A stretch of 25,064 bases of DNA from CAYZZA01 sp964482685 (GTDB taxonomy: Bacteria; Bacillota; Bacilli; Lactobacillales; Carnobacteriaceae_A), in NCBI GenBank assembly GCA_964482685.1, contig CAYZZA010000018.1:1-25064 (forward strand). Direction: 5' to 3'. Shown piece after piece: positions 7,784 to 15,514 of this stretch. A program made the translations under genes and the position numbers. The notes below the pieces were generated by a model, which did no database searches, had not been told where the DNA came from, and worked only from the letters and a program-made list of their open reading frames with translations. Numbering within the stretch: position 1 is the stretch's first letter; every line of letters begins with the position of its first letter.

Positions 7784-7832
7784 TCTACATGTTGTGTGTT
7801 TATATAAACTGTATCATACCACACCATGTAGA
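7784..7832 (-). promoter_or_regulatory. KTSC gene promoter within an inverted repeat
   Basis: TCTACATG (7784-7791) and CATGTAGA (7825-7832) are perfect inverted arms, extended inward by GTGTG/CACAC with a 2-nt bulge. On the minus strand the loop side contains an extended -10, TGG-TATGAT (about 7821-7813), for the KTSC gene. The hairpin would lie in the 5' part of the region; it could be an operator or an RNA structure. Confidence 0.45.
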
Positions 7833-7913
7833 ATAAGAAAGGCTTTTTTAGAAGTCTGTACACAAGGGATAGTGTTTTTTACCTAAAAAGAAAAAAGTCA
7901 TGGAAGAGGAGAA

Positions 7914-7943
7914 CAGACAAAAAACACAAGAAATCTTTGTCTG
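7914..7943. repeat. Inverted repeat directly upstream of the gcvT promoter
   Basis: CAGACAAA (7914-7921) and TTTGTCTG (7936-7943) are perfect 8-bp inverted arms separated by 14 nt. The repeat ends 4 nt before the gcvT -35 (7948). There is no T-run after it, so it is not a plain terminator; a regulator site is possible. Confidence 0.5.
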
Positions 7944-7947
7944 ATTG

Positions 7948-7977
7948 GTGACAGAAATGCTCGGGAAGTGCTATACT
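7948..7977 (+). promoter_or_regulatory. Promoter of the gcv operon
   Basis: GTGACA (7948-7953), an 18-nt spacer and TATACT (7972-7977) with an extended TGC before the -10. The start point would be near 7984, about 30 nt before the gcvT ATG, leaving no room for a glycine riboswitch. Confidence 0.7.
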
Positions 7978-8014
7978 TTGAGTACACATGTTTCCAAGAG
8001 AATGGAGGCTACAG

Positions 8015-9136
8015 ATGAAAGCTCAGTCAGAAGAAAACCTTATGCATACACCCTTGTTTGAGTATTACCAAGCAAAAGGTGTGAAACTGGTTGATTTTGG
8101 AGGATGGGCATTGCCAATCCAATACACCAGTATTTTGAAAGAACACAAAGCTGTCCGAGAGCGGGCAGGTTTGTTTGAAGTATCCCATATGGGGCAGCTA
8201 GTGGTCGCAGGAGCAAATGCCATGGAGTGGCTCAATAGTTTGGTGACAAACGACTTGTCTACTATGCGCCTCTACCAAGCACAGTATAATGCGGTTTGCA
8301 AAGAAGACGGGGGTACATTGGATGATGTGATCATCTTAAAATTAGCAGACGACCGCTTCTTTTTAACCCCTAATGCGTCAAATACAACCAAGATTTATGA
8401 CTGGTTAAAGGCGCACCAAGTCGAAGGCGTCTCTGTTCAAAATGTCTCACAAGAGTATGGGTTACTTGCTCTTCAAGGACCTTTGGCGGAGACGATTTTG
8501 CAGCGGATGACTGATACCCCATTGGCAGACATCAAGCCTTTTTCTTGTCTTCCAGACGTGAGGATGGATGGTGACATTCATGGCTTGCTGTCTCGAACAG
8601 GGTACACGGGTGAAGATGGATTTGAAATTTATTGCTCTGCACCGCAAACAGAGCGTTTGTTCGAGTTGATTCTTCACGTAGGTCAAGAAGAAGACATCTT
8701 ACCTTGTGGGTTAGGGGCACGGGACACGTTGCGGTTGGAAAAAGCTTACCCGCTTTATGGACAAGAGTTGAGTGAATCTATTTCACCTATTCAAGCTGGT
8801 ATTGGTTTTGCGGTGAAAACAAAAACCAAAAAAGCAGACTTTATCGGCAAACATGCTCTAGCAACCCAACGAGCAAACGGGCCAGATCAGGTTGTTTGTG
8901 GGTTTCAATTAGTAGGGCGCGGGATTCCCCGTACGGGTTATACGGTTTTCAACGATGCAGGTGATGCTATTGGAACGGTCACATCTGGGAGTCAATCCCC
9001 TACACTAGGAACAATGATTGGACTGGCATTGTTGAACAAAGAGTATCAAAAAGTGGGGACTTCCATTTTTGTTGAAATACGAAACAAGCATATAGAAGCA
9101 ACGGTTGTAGCAACCCCGTTTTATGTACAAGAATAG
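8015..9136 (+). CDS. gcvT: Glycine cleavage system T protein (aminomethyltransferase)
   Basis: Takes the aminomethyl group from the lipoyl arm of the H protein and passes it to tetrahydrofolate, releasing NH3 and forming 5,10-methylene-THF. It is 373 aa from ATG 8015. Family motifs are TPLFEYYQAKGVKLVDFGGWALPIQY-type at the N-terminus, VRERAGLFEVSHMGQ, QYNAVCKEDGGTLDDVI, SRTGYTGEDGFEIY and GLGARDTLRLEKAYPLYG. ATG 8015 has TGGAGG at 8003-8008 with a 6-nt spacer; an in-frame ATG at 7988 falls at the expected transcription start and lacks a ribosome site. First gene of the gcv operon, 15 nt before gcvH. Confidence 0.96.
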   Translation: MKAQSEENLMHTPLFEYYQAKGVKLVDFGGWALPIQYTSILKEHKAVRERAGLFEVSHMGQLVVAGANAMEWLNSLVTNDLSTMRLYQAQYNAVCKEDGGTLDDVIILKLADDRFFLTPNASNTTKIYDWLKAHQVEGVSVQNVSQEYGLLALQGPLAETILQRMTDTPLADIKPFSCLPDVRMDGDIHGLLSRTGYTGEDGFEIYCSAPQTERLFELILHVGQEEDILPCGLGARDTLRLEKAYPLYGQELSESISPIQAGIGFAVKTKTKKADFIGKHALATQRANGPDQVVCGFQLVGRGIPRTGYTVFNDAGDAIGTVTSGSQSPTLGTMIGLALLNKEYQKVGTSIFVEIRNKHIEATVVATPFYVQE

Positions 9137-9151
9137 AGAGGAGATTATAAA

Positions 9152-9544
9152 ATGTCAGATGTACACAGTACATTTTTATATACAAAAGGTCATGAGTGGA
9201 TTGAAAAAGTAGGAGAAAAAGAGGTGCGTATCGGAATTTCAGAATACGCAGTGGAGCAATTAGGTGATATTGTATACGTAGAACTGCCAGATGTAGGCAG
9301 CTCTGTTCAAAAGGAAGGCGAATTTGCGACTGTTGAATCGGTTAAATCTTCTTCTGGAATTTTTGCGCCTGTTGCCGGAACAGTTGTAAGCGTAAATGAA
9401 GGGTTAGAAGATGAACCTGAATTGATGAATGACTCTCCCTACGAAGAAGGATGGTTGATTACTTTAGAATCATCTGAAACGTTAGTAGACGAAGAGTTTA
9501 TGACATTTGACGAGTATGAAGCGTACGTGGACACACTCGATTAA
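9152..9544 (+). CDS. gcvH: Glycine cleavage system H protein (lipoyl carrier)
   Basis: Carries the aminomethyl group between the P, T and L proteins on a lipoylated lysine. In Firmicutes, GcvH also serves as the relay from which lipoyl groups reach other complexes. It is 130 aa. The lipoyl site is Lys65 in ATVESVKSSSGIFAPVAG, and the N-terminus YTKGHEWIEKVG is typical. The C-terminal tail is strongly acidic. An AGAGGAG-type site precedes the ATG. A terminator-like hairpin follows before gcvPA, so gcvH (with gcvT) can be made at a higher level than the P protein. Confidence 0.97.
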   Translation: MSDVHSTFLYTKGHEWIEKVGEKEVRIGISEYAVEQLGDIVYVELPDVGSSVQKEGEFATVESVKSSSGIFAPVAGTVVSVNEGLEDEPELMNDSPYEEGWLITLESSETLVDEEFMTFDEYEAYVDTLD

Positions 9545-9572
9545 AGTAAAGAAAAAAGACGACATAACCACA

Positions 9573-9614
9573 AAAAACAGCACATTATTCTACGTAGCGA
9601 ATGGTGCTGTTTTT
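9573..9614 (+). terminator. Terminator or attenuator between gcvH and gcvPA
   Basis: AAAAACAGCAC (9573-9583) pairs with GTGCTGTTTTT (9604-9614), and an inner ATT/AAT and CTACGTAG extend the hairpin. The right arm ends in five T's. gcvPA starts only 24 nt later, and no complete promoter fits between, so read-through or a promoter upstream is needed. Confidence 0.7.
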
Positions 9615-9637
9615 ATTGACATAGAGGGGGCGACAGA

Positions 9638-10987
9638 ATGACGAACCGTTTTCGTTATTTGCCAGATACAGAAAAAGACCAACAAAACATGTTGCATGCC
9701 ATAGGAGTGGACTCGGTAGAAGCGTTGTTTCATGGGATCCCCGATGCAGTCCGCCTACAAACTCCAACCAACTTAGAAGAAGGTTTGTCTGAATTAGAAC
9801 TAACGCGCCACATGAAAAAGTTGGCTGCTCAAAACTTGACGTCTGAAGAGGCAGTGTTCTTTCTAGGGGCAGGTACGTATGATCACTACATCCCAAGTGT
9901 GGTCGATGCGGTGATCTCACGTTCGGAGTTTACGACTGCGTATACACCATATCAACCTGAAGCCAGTCAAGGAGAACTGCAAGCCTTGTTTGAGTTTCAG
10001 TCGATGATGTGTGAATTGACCGGAATGGATGTCAGCAACTCTTCCTTATACGATGGGTTTACTTCCTTGGGTGAAGCCTGTAATTTGGCCGTGTCGGCTC
10101 AAAAAAGGTCCACAGTGTTGGTTTCAGGAGCGGTACATCCTCAAGCCAGGGAAGTCCTCCGTACATATGCGTATGGGATGGAATACACGATTGAAGAAAT
10201 TCCCCATGAGCGTAGTGTCACCGACGTTACTCTTTTGGAAAAAACACTAGGGGCAGATGTTGCGGCTGTTGTGATTCAGTATCCAAACTTCTTAGGCACA
10301 ATTGAAGATTTGGCCCATATTAAAGAGCTTTGTGAAGAAACAGGCACCTTGTTGATTGTGATGGCGAATCCTTTGGCACTTGGAGTTTTAGAATCTCCGG
10401 GACACTTAGGTGCTGACGTTGTGGTAGGAGATACACAACCATTTGGATTAGCCATGTCCTATGGAGGTCCACACTGTGGGTACTTCACAGTTCGTAAAAA
10501 ATACATGCGAAAAGTACCCGGCCGAATTGTTGGAGAAACGGTAGATACAGAAGGAAAACGAGGCTATGTAATGACGCTTCAAACGCGTGAACAACATATC
10601 CGACGTGAAAAAGCCACCTCTAATATGAGCTCAAACCAAGCTTTGAATGCCTTGTCTTCCGCAGTCTTTATGAGTGCATTAGGCAAACAAGGAATCAAAG
10701 AAATGGCAAGTCAAAACGTTCAAAAAGCACATGTCCTAGCACAGACACTTGTTGAAAAAGGGTGGAACTTGTACACTGATGCACCTTTTTTTAATGAATT
10801 TGTAGTGGAGTTGACACAACCAGTCTCTACAGTGAATCAACGATTATTAGAAAAAGGGATCGTTGGGGGCTTGGATGTATCCGATGTGACGGGTACCCCG
10901 CACACGATGTTGGTGTGTGTCACAGAAAAGAGAACCGCAAAAGAATTAGATATGTTTGTGAAAGAATTGGAGGCGGCTGACAAATGA
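9638..10987 (+). CDS. gcvPA: Glycine dehydrogenase (decarboxylating) subunit 1
   Basis: N-terminal half of the split P protein. With GcvPB it decarboxylates glycine and loads the H protein. It is 449 aa, the usual length, and intact: RFRYLPDTEKDQQNML at the start, FLGAGTYDHYIPSVVDAV, TAYTPYQPEASQGELQALFEFQSM, SLYDGFTSLGEA, GGPHCGYF and GRIVGETVDTEGKRGYVMTLQTREQHIRREKATSN. It has no PLP lysine; that lies in GcvPB. The ATG at 9638 follows a GAGGGGG site. Its stop overlaps the gcvPB start (ATGA, 10984-10987), implying translational coupling. In contrast to its partner, it shows no sign of decay. Confidence 0.96.
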   Translation: MTNRFRYLPDTEKDQQNMLHAIGVDSVEALFHGIPDAVRLQTPTNLEEGLSELELTRHMKKLAAQNLTSEEAVFFLGAGTYDHYIPSVVDAVISRSEFTTAYTPYQPEASQGELQALFEFQSMMCELTGMDVSNSSLYDGFTSLGEACNLAVSAQKRSTVLVSGAVHPQAREVLRTYAYGMEYTIEEIPHERSVTDVTLLEKTLGADVAAVVIQYPNFLGTIEDLAHIKELCEETGTLLIVMANPLALGVLESPGHLGADVVVGDTQPFGLAMSYGGPHCGYFTVRKKYMRKVPGRIVGETVDTEGKRGYVMTLQTREQHIRREKATSNMSSNQALNALSSAVFMSALGKQGIKEMASQNVQKAHVLAQTLVEKGWNLYTDAPFFNEFVVELTQPVSTVNQRLLEKGIVGGLDVSDVTGTPHTMLVCVTEKRTAKELDMFVKELEAADK

Positions 10988-12425
10988 CCCAGTATAATTC
11001 CTTGGTTTTTGAACTCTCCACACCAGGACGCATTGCGTATTCGCTTCCTGCATTAGATGTTGAGGCAAAAGAGGTAAGTGCCTACTTGCCAGAGACGTTG
11101 ATTCGAACAGAAGAGGCGGCTCTTCCAGAAATTAGTGAACTTCAACTGATGCGTCGCAGAAAAACTTTGGAGTCGAAACAGGGTTTTATCCACTTGGTTC
11201 GTGTACGATGAAGTACAATCCAAAAGTGAATGAAGTAGTGGCCAGATATGAAGGGTTCGCTTCGATTCATCCCTACCAACCAGCAGAAACCGTTCAAGGA
11301 GCATTGGCCTTGATGTATGAGCTAGAAAAAGATTTAGCAGCCATCACTGGAATGGATGCGATCTCACTTCAACCTGCGGCAGGGGCCCAAGGAGAATGGG
11401 CAGGTCTGTTGATCATGAAAGCCTTTCATGAAAAACAAGGCGAGGGAACACAACGACGAAAAGTCTTGGTTCCGGATTCTGCCCATGGCACCAACCCAGC
11501 TAGTGCAATTATTGCTGGGTATGATGTCGTAGAGATCAAGTCCAATGCGAAAGGAACCGTGGATTTAGACGCGCTACGAGAAGCCGTTGGACCAGATACA
11601 GCAGGGCTGATGCTCACTAATCCGAATACACTTGGGCTGTTTGAAACAGACATTGTGGAAATGGCAGAAATTGTGCACGAGGCAGGCGGTCTTTTGTATT
11701 ATGATGGAGCGAATGCGAACGCCATCTTGGAACAAGTGCGTCCAGGGGATATGGGCTTTGACATTGTGCACTTAAATCTCCACAAAACATTTAGTACACC
11801 TCACGGGGGCGGCGGACCCGGTTCAGGTCCAGTTGGTGTGAAAGCGTTCTTGGAACCCTTTATGCCTACACCGCGGATTGTAAAAGAAAAAGATACCTAT
11901 ACCATTCAAACCGACTACCCAGATTCCATTGGGCGTGTAAAGGGGTATTTCGGGAACTTTGGCGTGAATGTGCGTGCCTATGCATACATCAAAACGATGG
12001 GGGCAGAAGGTTTGCGGGCGGTGTCTGACAGTGCTGTTCTCCATGCGAATTACTTGTTGGCGGTATTAAAACCGTATTACGATGCACCATACCCTCAGTT
12101 TTGTATGCATGAATTTGTGCTATCGGGCGACCGTCAAAAACGAGACGGTGTTCAAACTAAAGACATTGCCAAACGTTTGTTGGACTTTGATTTCCATTCG
12201 CCAACCGTTTATTTCCCACTGATTGTGTCGGAAGCGTTGATGATTGAACCAACAGAAACCGAATCGAAAGAAACCTTGGATGCCTTTGCGGATGCGATGA
12301 TTTCGATTGCAGGCGAAGCTCAAAACAATCCAGAAATTGTGATCAATGCGCCTCACCATAAAAGTGTGCGCCGCTTAGATGAAGTGCAAGCGGCACGTAA
12401 ACCGATTGTGATTTATAAAAAATAA
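10984..12425 (+). pseudogene. gcvPB: Glycine dehydrogenase subunit 2, frameshifted by an apparent 16-nt deletion
   Basis: PLP-binding half of the P protein, split into two frames. The first frame (10984-11211) gives a normal start and runs to SELQLMR (11152-11154), then reads nonsense to TGA at 11209-11211. The other frame from 11154 gives SQKNFGVETGFYPLGSCTMKYNP and continues intact to the stop at 12425, including SLQPAAGAQGEW, DSAHGTNPAS and HLNLHKTFSTPHGGGG with the PLP lysine. Known GcvPB proteins read ELDxMRHYTALSxRN here, so HYTAL is missing and the frame moves by -1: a net loss of 16 nt. Restoring it gives about 485 aa, the normal size. The ATG at 11208 is the internal MKYNP codon with no ribosome site; a product from it would lack the first 80 residues. 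Either a real inactivating mutation or a sequence error. Confidence 0.88.
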
Positions 12426-12466
12426 GGTGTAATTGTTAAAAGAAAGTAGTTAGAGTTAAATCAAAT

Positions 12467-12517
12467 AAAAAACTTGTATCCAACAGAAGAAGTATCTGTG
12501 GATACAAGTTTTTTTAA
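12467..12517. terminator. Bidirectional terminator between gcvPB and popT
   Basis: AAAAACTTGTATCC (about 12467-12480) pairs with GGATACAAGTTTTT (12500-12513). The stem goes on inward through ACAGA/TCTGT with one bulged A and closes on AGAAGTA. T-runs on both strands mean it can end both the gcv operon (plus) and the convergent popT gene (minus). Confidence 0.92.
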
Positions 12518-13428
12518 GTTGAAGGGGACTCCTTGGTGCCCATATAGTACGTAAGGAAAAAACCGGCAAGTGCCAACAAAACACCTAAAAGAATGCGCAA
12601 AAAGTTATCGGTTGTGAGATGTTTCCAGGCGTTTGTATTGACTAGAATCGCGACTGGGGATGAGACAACTAAGCCTAAAATTGCACTGTAGGTCGCTGCT
12701 GGAAACCGTGAAAATAAATAATCAATGATTTTGCTTATAAGAACAATACCAAGCAAAAAACCGATTCCAAAAGGAAGGATAAGAATGGTGTAGTGAAGAA
12801 ATTGATCTAGATTCACTCCTCTGACAGCATCAATCCATCCAGTAATGGAGTGCAATAAGCTGTAGTAATAGCCAATAATCATCAACACAAGTGAGCCACT
12901 GATGCCAGGGACTACCATCGTTGAAGAGGTTAGGACTCCTACGAAAAATAAAGCGATGAGACTGCTCGCTGAAGTCGTTAAAGGTGTCAAACTTGTGCTT
13001 GGCTCTTTGATAAAGGACATCGCGGTCACAAGACTAAACATCATGAGAAACAAGGAAACGTGTCCAAGTGTAAAGGACGCATGCGCTTGTTTGAGAACAT
13101 GTTGATAGGCGTGCACCAACACAGGGACACCGCCTAAAATCAGCCCAATAAATGCAAGAGCAGTCGGCAAAGGATACTGACTCAACAACAGTTCAATAAT
13201 GTATGAAAAAGCAACAATCCCAAGTCCCATTCCAATTCCAATTGGTGCCAGCAATCGGAGACTTTTTTTCCAATCTGATTTAATGTGGGTGAGCGCGTGG
13301 ATCATTTGATCGTAGATACCAAGTGACACCGCCATGGTTCCACCACTCACACCAGGAATAATGTTGGAAATCCCCATCATCATTCCTTTGACCACTGTCC
13401 ATATAAATAGAATAGACGTACCCTCCAA
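12514..13428 (-). CDS. popT: DUF368/PopT undecaprenyl-phosphate translocase
   Basis: Polytopic membrane protein of the DUF368 family, shown in other bacteria (PopT) to return undecaprenyl phosphate, the lipid carrier of wall precursors, to the inner leaflet. Two matching half-repeats are visible: KGMMMGISNIIPGVSGGT near the N-terminus and MVVPGISGSLVLMIIGYYYSLL in the middle, with about eight hydrophobic segments. The length is 299-304 aa. The start is unclear. TTG at 13428 has no ribosome site in front; a strong GGAGGG (13426-13421) lies just inside, 7 nt before ATT (13413-13411), which would give MLFIWTVVKG, the family-like N-terminus. A third choice is an ATG at the MMM run (13383-13375) after AAAGGA. 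It is convergent with gcvPB, and 5'-ward lies a 480-nt stretch without a sure gene. Confidence 0.9.
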   Translation of the reverse strand: MEGTSILFIWTVVKGMMMGISNIIPGVSGGTMAVSLGIYDQMIHALTHIKSDWKKSLRLLAPIGIGMGLGIVAFSYIIELLLSQYPLPTALAFIGLILGGVPVLVHAYQHVLKQAHASFTLGHVSLFLMMFSLVTAMSFIKEPSTSLTPLTTSASSLIALFFVGVLTSSTMVVPGISGSLVLMIIGYYYSLLHSITGWIDAVRGVNLDQFLHYTILILPFGIGFLLGIVLISKIIDYLFSRFPAATYSAILGLVVSSPVAILVNTNAWKHLTTDNFLRILLGVLLALAGFFLTYYMGTKESPST

Positions 13429-13907
13429 ACGTTCGAATAATGTAATCTGTACAAAAATATAGCATAGGTTTCAAGGAAATGAAACAAGAAACAAGAAAAG
13501 GAGAACGGATACAAGAAGTACTGGTCCAATCGTTCCTTCTAGTTGGTTCAGTATACCATGAGAAAAGAAACCTGTAACATCCGTCTGCGTCAAATTAAAA
13601 AAAGATATAGAATAAGAAGTAAGAAGTGAAAAATAAAGAGTGGGAAACAAAAAGAGACAGAAAATAACTCTCTTACCATTAGAAAATCGGTACAGGTTTA
13701 GGGTACGCATACGAGTACATTTCTTTGGATAGACACTTTTGTATATGTCATTAAAGTGTTTGGAAAATAGGGCCTTTTTAAGATATAAACCAAGAATAGA
13801 GTGAGGCAGACACGATGAAAAGAATGCTTTTTTATCGCAAACGTTCAACGAGAACAGGCGGAGTATGGTAGAATAAAAAGGATTCGTACGAAAGTGAGGG
13901 TTACAAA
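13429..13907. other. 480-nt stretch without a certain gene
   Basis: This A-rich (plus strand) region between popT and xseA holds no convincing gene. A minus-strand frame (13471-13848; 79 aa if read from ATG 13710) predicts two hydrophobic stretches, but no start has a ribosome site, and T-rich sequence alone yields Phe/Leu/Ser-rich translations. Features seen: an inverted repeat ACACTTT (13733-13739) / AAAGTGT (13753-13759) with a 13-nt spacer, and the xseA promoter at the right end. A small real membrane gene in the popT transcript is possible but unproven. Confidence 0.4.
13844..13874 (+). promoter_or_regulatory. Promoter of the xseA operon
   Basis: TAGAAT (13869-13874) preceded by TATGG is an extended -10. 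The -35 is poor (TTCAAC 13844-13849, 19-nt spacer), as is common with extended -10 promoters. The start would be near 13881, about 27 nt before the GTG. Confidence 0.5.
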
Positions 13908-15257
13908 GTGGAGACCGATTATTTATCCGTCAGCATGTTGACAAAATACGTAAAACAAAAATTTGACCGCGATCCTTATTTGGAACGGGTGTTTTTACGA
14001 GGAGAAATTTCTAACTTTAATCGTAATCGTCCAAACAGTCATCGCTATTTTAGTTTAAAAGATGAAGCATCAAAAATAAACGCCGTCATGTTTCGAGGTG
14101 TTGGAAACAGTCTCCGGTTCCTTCCCGAAGAAGGCATGCAAGTACTAGTCATTGGGCGTTTAACCTTGTATGAAAAAACAGGCGTCTACCAAATCATTAT
14201 CGAACATATGGAACCTGATGGCATTGGCCAATTGTTTCAAGCATTAGAAGAAACAAAGCGTAAGTTAAGAGAAGAAGGACTATTTGATCGTCCTAGAAAA
14301 GAACTTCCGCGCTATCCCAAAAAAATTGCAGTCCTCACTAGTCCAAGTGGTGCCGTGATTCGAGACATCATCACGACAGTGAACAGACGATACCCCATTG
14401 TCCAATTGGTTTTGTACCCTACTTTGGTACAAGGAGACCGAGCGGCTCAGTCGATTGCGGATAATTTACAAAAAGCCAACCAAACTGGGGGTTACGATGC
14501 CATTATTATGGGCAGAGGAGGCGGGTCCATTGAAGACCTTTGGCCATTTAATGAAGAACAAGTTGCTAGAGCGATTGTAGACTCACGCATTCCTATCATT
14601 TCATCCGTTGGACATGAAACGGATACGACTTTGTCTGATTTGGTCGCAGATGTACGGGCAGCCACCCCCACAGCCGCAGCTGAACTTGCAGTGCCTGTCC
14701 TTCAGGATGAATTGTTGAAAATTGACCAGCAAAAACTTCGACTTGTATACGCGTTTCAAAAAGAATTGGAAAAACAAACAGCTTTTTTCAAACAACTCAC
14801 TTCGTCCTACGTGTTTCGCCAACCCGAACGATTGTATGAAAGTTATATTCAAAATCTTGATCAACTCACACAATCATTGACACGTTCAGTAAAAGAGTTG
14901 ATCTCAGACAAAAAACAACGTGTCGACTTAGTTGCAATGAGTCTTCAAACACATCACCCTAAGCATGTGGTTCAAAGCAAGGAACACTCTTTTTTATCGA
15001 TTTATGACAGATTAAACCGACAAAAAGACTATTACATGGAAACCAAACACGAAACCCTGGAGTTTCTTGTTCAATCCTTGGATTTATTGAGTCCATTGAA
15101 AATATTAGGCAGAGGATTTAGTTATGTGACCGATGGTTCCGGTGCAGTCATCAAAACGCACGCAGACGTATCGGTTGGAGATTCCATCAACATTCATCTG
15201 CATGATGGAAAATTAGAAGCAACCGTCACAAAAAAAGGAGAGCATATAAATGACTGA
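13908..15257 (+). CDS. xseA: Exonuclease VII large subunit
   Basis: Catalytic subunit of exonuclease VII, which degrades single-stranded DNA from both ends into short acid-soluble oligonucleotides. It is 449 aa. An N-terminal OB fold (YLSVSMLTKYVKQKFDRDPYLERVFLRGEISNF, to about residue 100) binds DNA. The catalytic core follows with IAVLTSPSGAVIRDI, IIMGRGGGSIEDLWPFNEE and ISSVGHETDTTLSDLVADVRAATPTAAAE, then a long coiled-coil (about 270-400) that docks XseB, and the C-terminal GRGFSYVTD. The start is GTG with GTGAGGG 7 nt before it. It overlaps xseB by 8 nt, so the two are translationally coupled. Confidence 0.97.
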   Translation: METDYLSVSMLTKYVKQKFDRDPYLERVFLRGEISNFNRNRPNSHRYFSLKDEASKINAVMFRGVGNSLRFLPEEGMQVLVIGRLTLYEKTGVYQIIIEHMEPDGIGQLFQALEETKRKLREEGLFDRPRKELPRYPKKIAVLTSPSGAVIRDIITTVNRRYPIVQLVLYPTLVQGDRAAQSIADNLQKANQTGGYDAIIMGRGGGSIEDLWPFNEEQVARAIVDSRIPIISSVGHETDTTLSDLVADVRAATPTAAAELAVPVLQDELLKIDQQKLRLVYAFQKELEKQTAFFKQLTSSYVFRQPERLYESYIQNLDQLTQSLTRSVKELISDKKQRVDLVAMSLQTHHPKHVVQSKEHSFLSIYDRLNRQKDYYMETKHETLEFLVQSLDLLSPLKILGRGFSYVTDGSGAVIKTHADVSVGDSINIHLHDGKLEATVTKKGEHIND

Positions 15258-15504
15258 AGAAAAAAGAACTGAAGAATCCTTAACATTTGAAGAGGCGTTA
15301 AAAGGACTGGAAGAAATCGTTGAAAACTTGGAGCAAGGAGACGTTCCGTTAGAAAAAGCGTTGTCACAATTCCAAAAAGGTGTGGGCTTAGCCAATTTTT
15401 GTCAGCAGACATTAAAAGATGCAGAACGTACATTGACCAAAATGGTCAATGAACATGGGGAAGAAACGTTGTTTGAGACTACTATGGATATGACGGAAGA
15501 ATAG
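15250..15504 (+). CDS. xseB: Exonuclease VII small subunit
   Basis: Several copies of XseB bind the coiled-coil arm of XseA to form active exonuclease VII. The protein is 84 aa with the family core LTFEEALKGLEEIVENLEQGDVPLEKALSQFQKGVGL. It is all helical and acidic at both ends. An AAAAAAGGAG site precedes the ATG, which lies inside the end of xseA. ispA follows by 10 nt. Confidence 0.96.
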   Translation: MTEEKRTEESLTFEEALKGLEEIVENLEQGDVPLEKALSQFQKGVGLANFCQQTLKDAERTLTKMVNEHGEETLFETTMDMTEE

Positions 15505-15514
15505 AGGAGAACAG

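Noticed and set aside
7776..8014. Glycine riboswitch upstream of gcvT
   Set aside because: Looked for because of the operon; no aptamer core found, and the leader is too short.
9616..9621. TTGACA as a -35 for gcvPA
   Set aside because: A perfect hexamer, but the matching -10 would fall inside the coding start (TGACGA), which is not a promoter.
11208..12425. Reading this frame as a complete gene of its own
   Set aside because: It begins in the middle of the conserved GSCTMKYNP motif without a ribosome site; the missing 80 residues are encoded just upstream in two frames.
13471..13848. 125-aa minus-strand frame
   Set aside because: No start with a ribosome site and no recognised family; hydrophobic content can arise from T-rich sequence. 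Kept only as a note in the gap description.
13814..13870. 18-codon plus-strand frame MKRMLFYRKRSTRTGGVW
   Set aside because: Too short, overlaps the xseA promoter, no family; probably chance.
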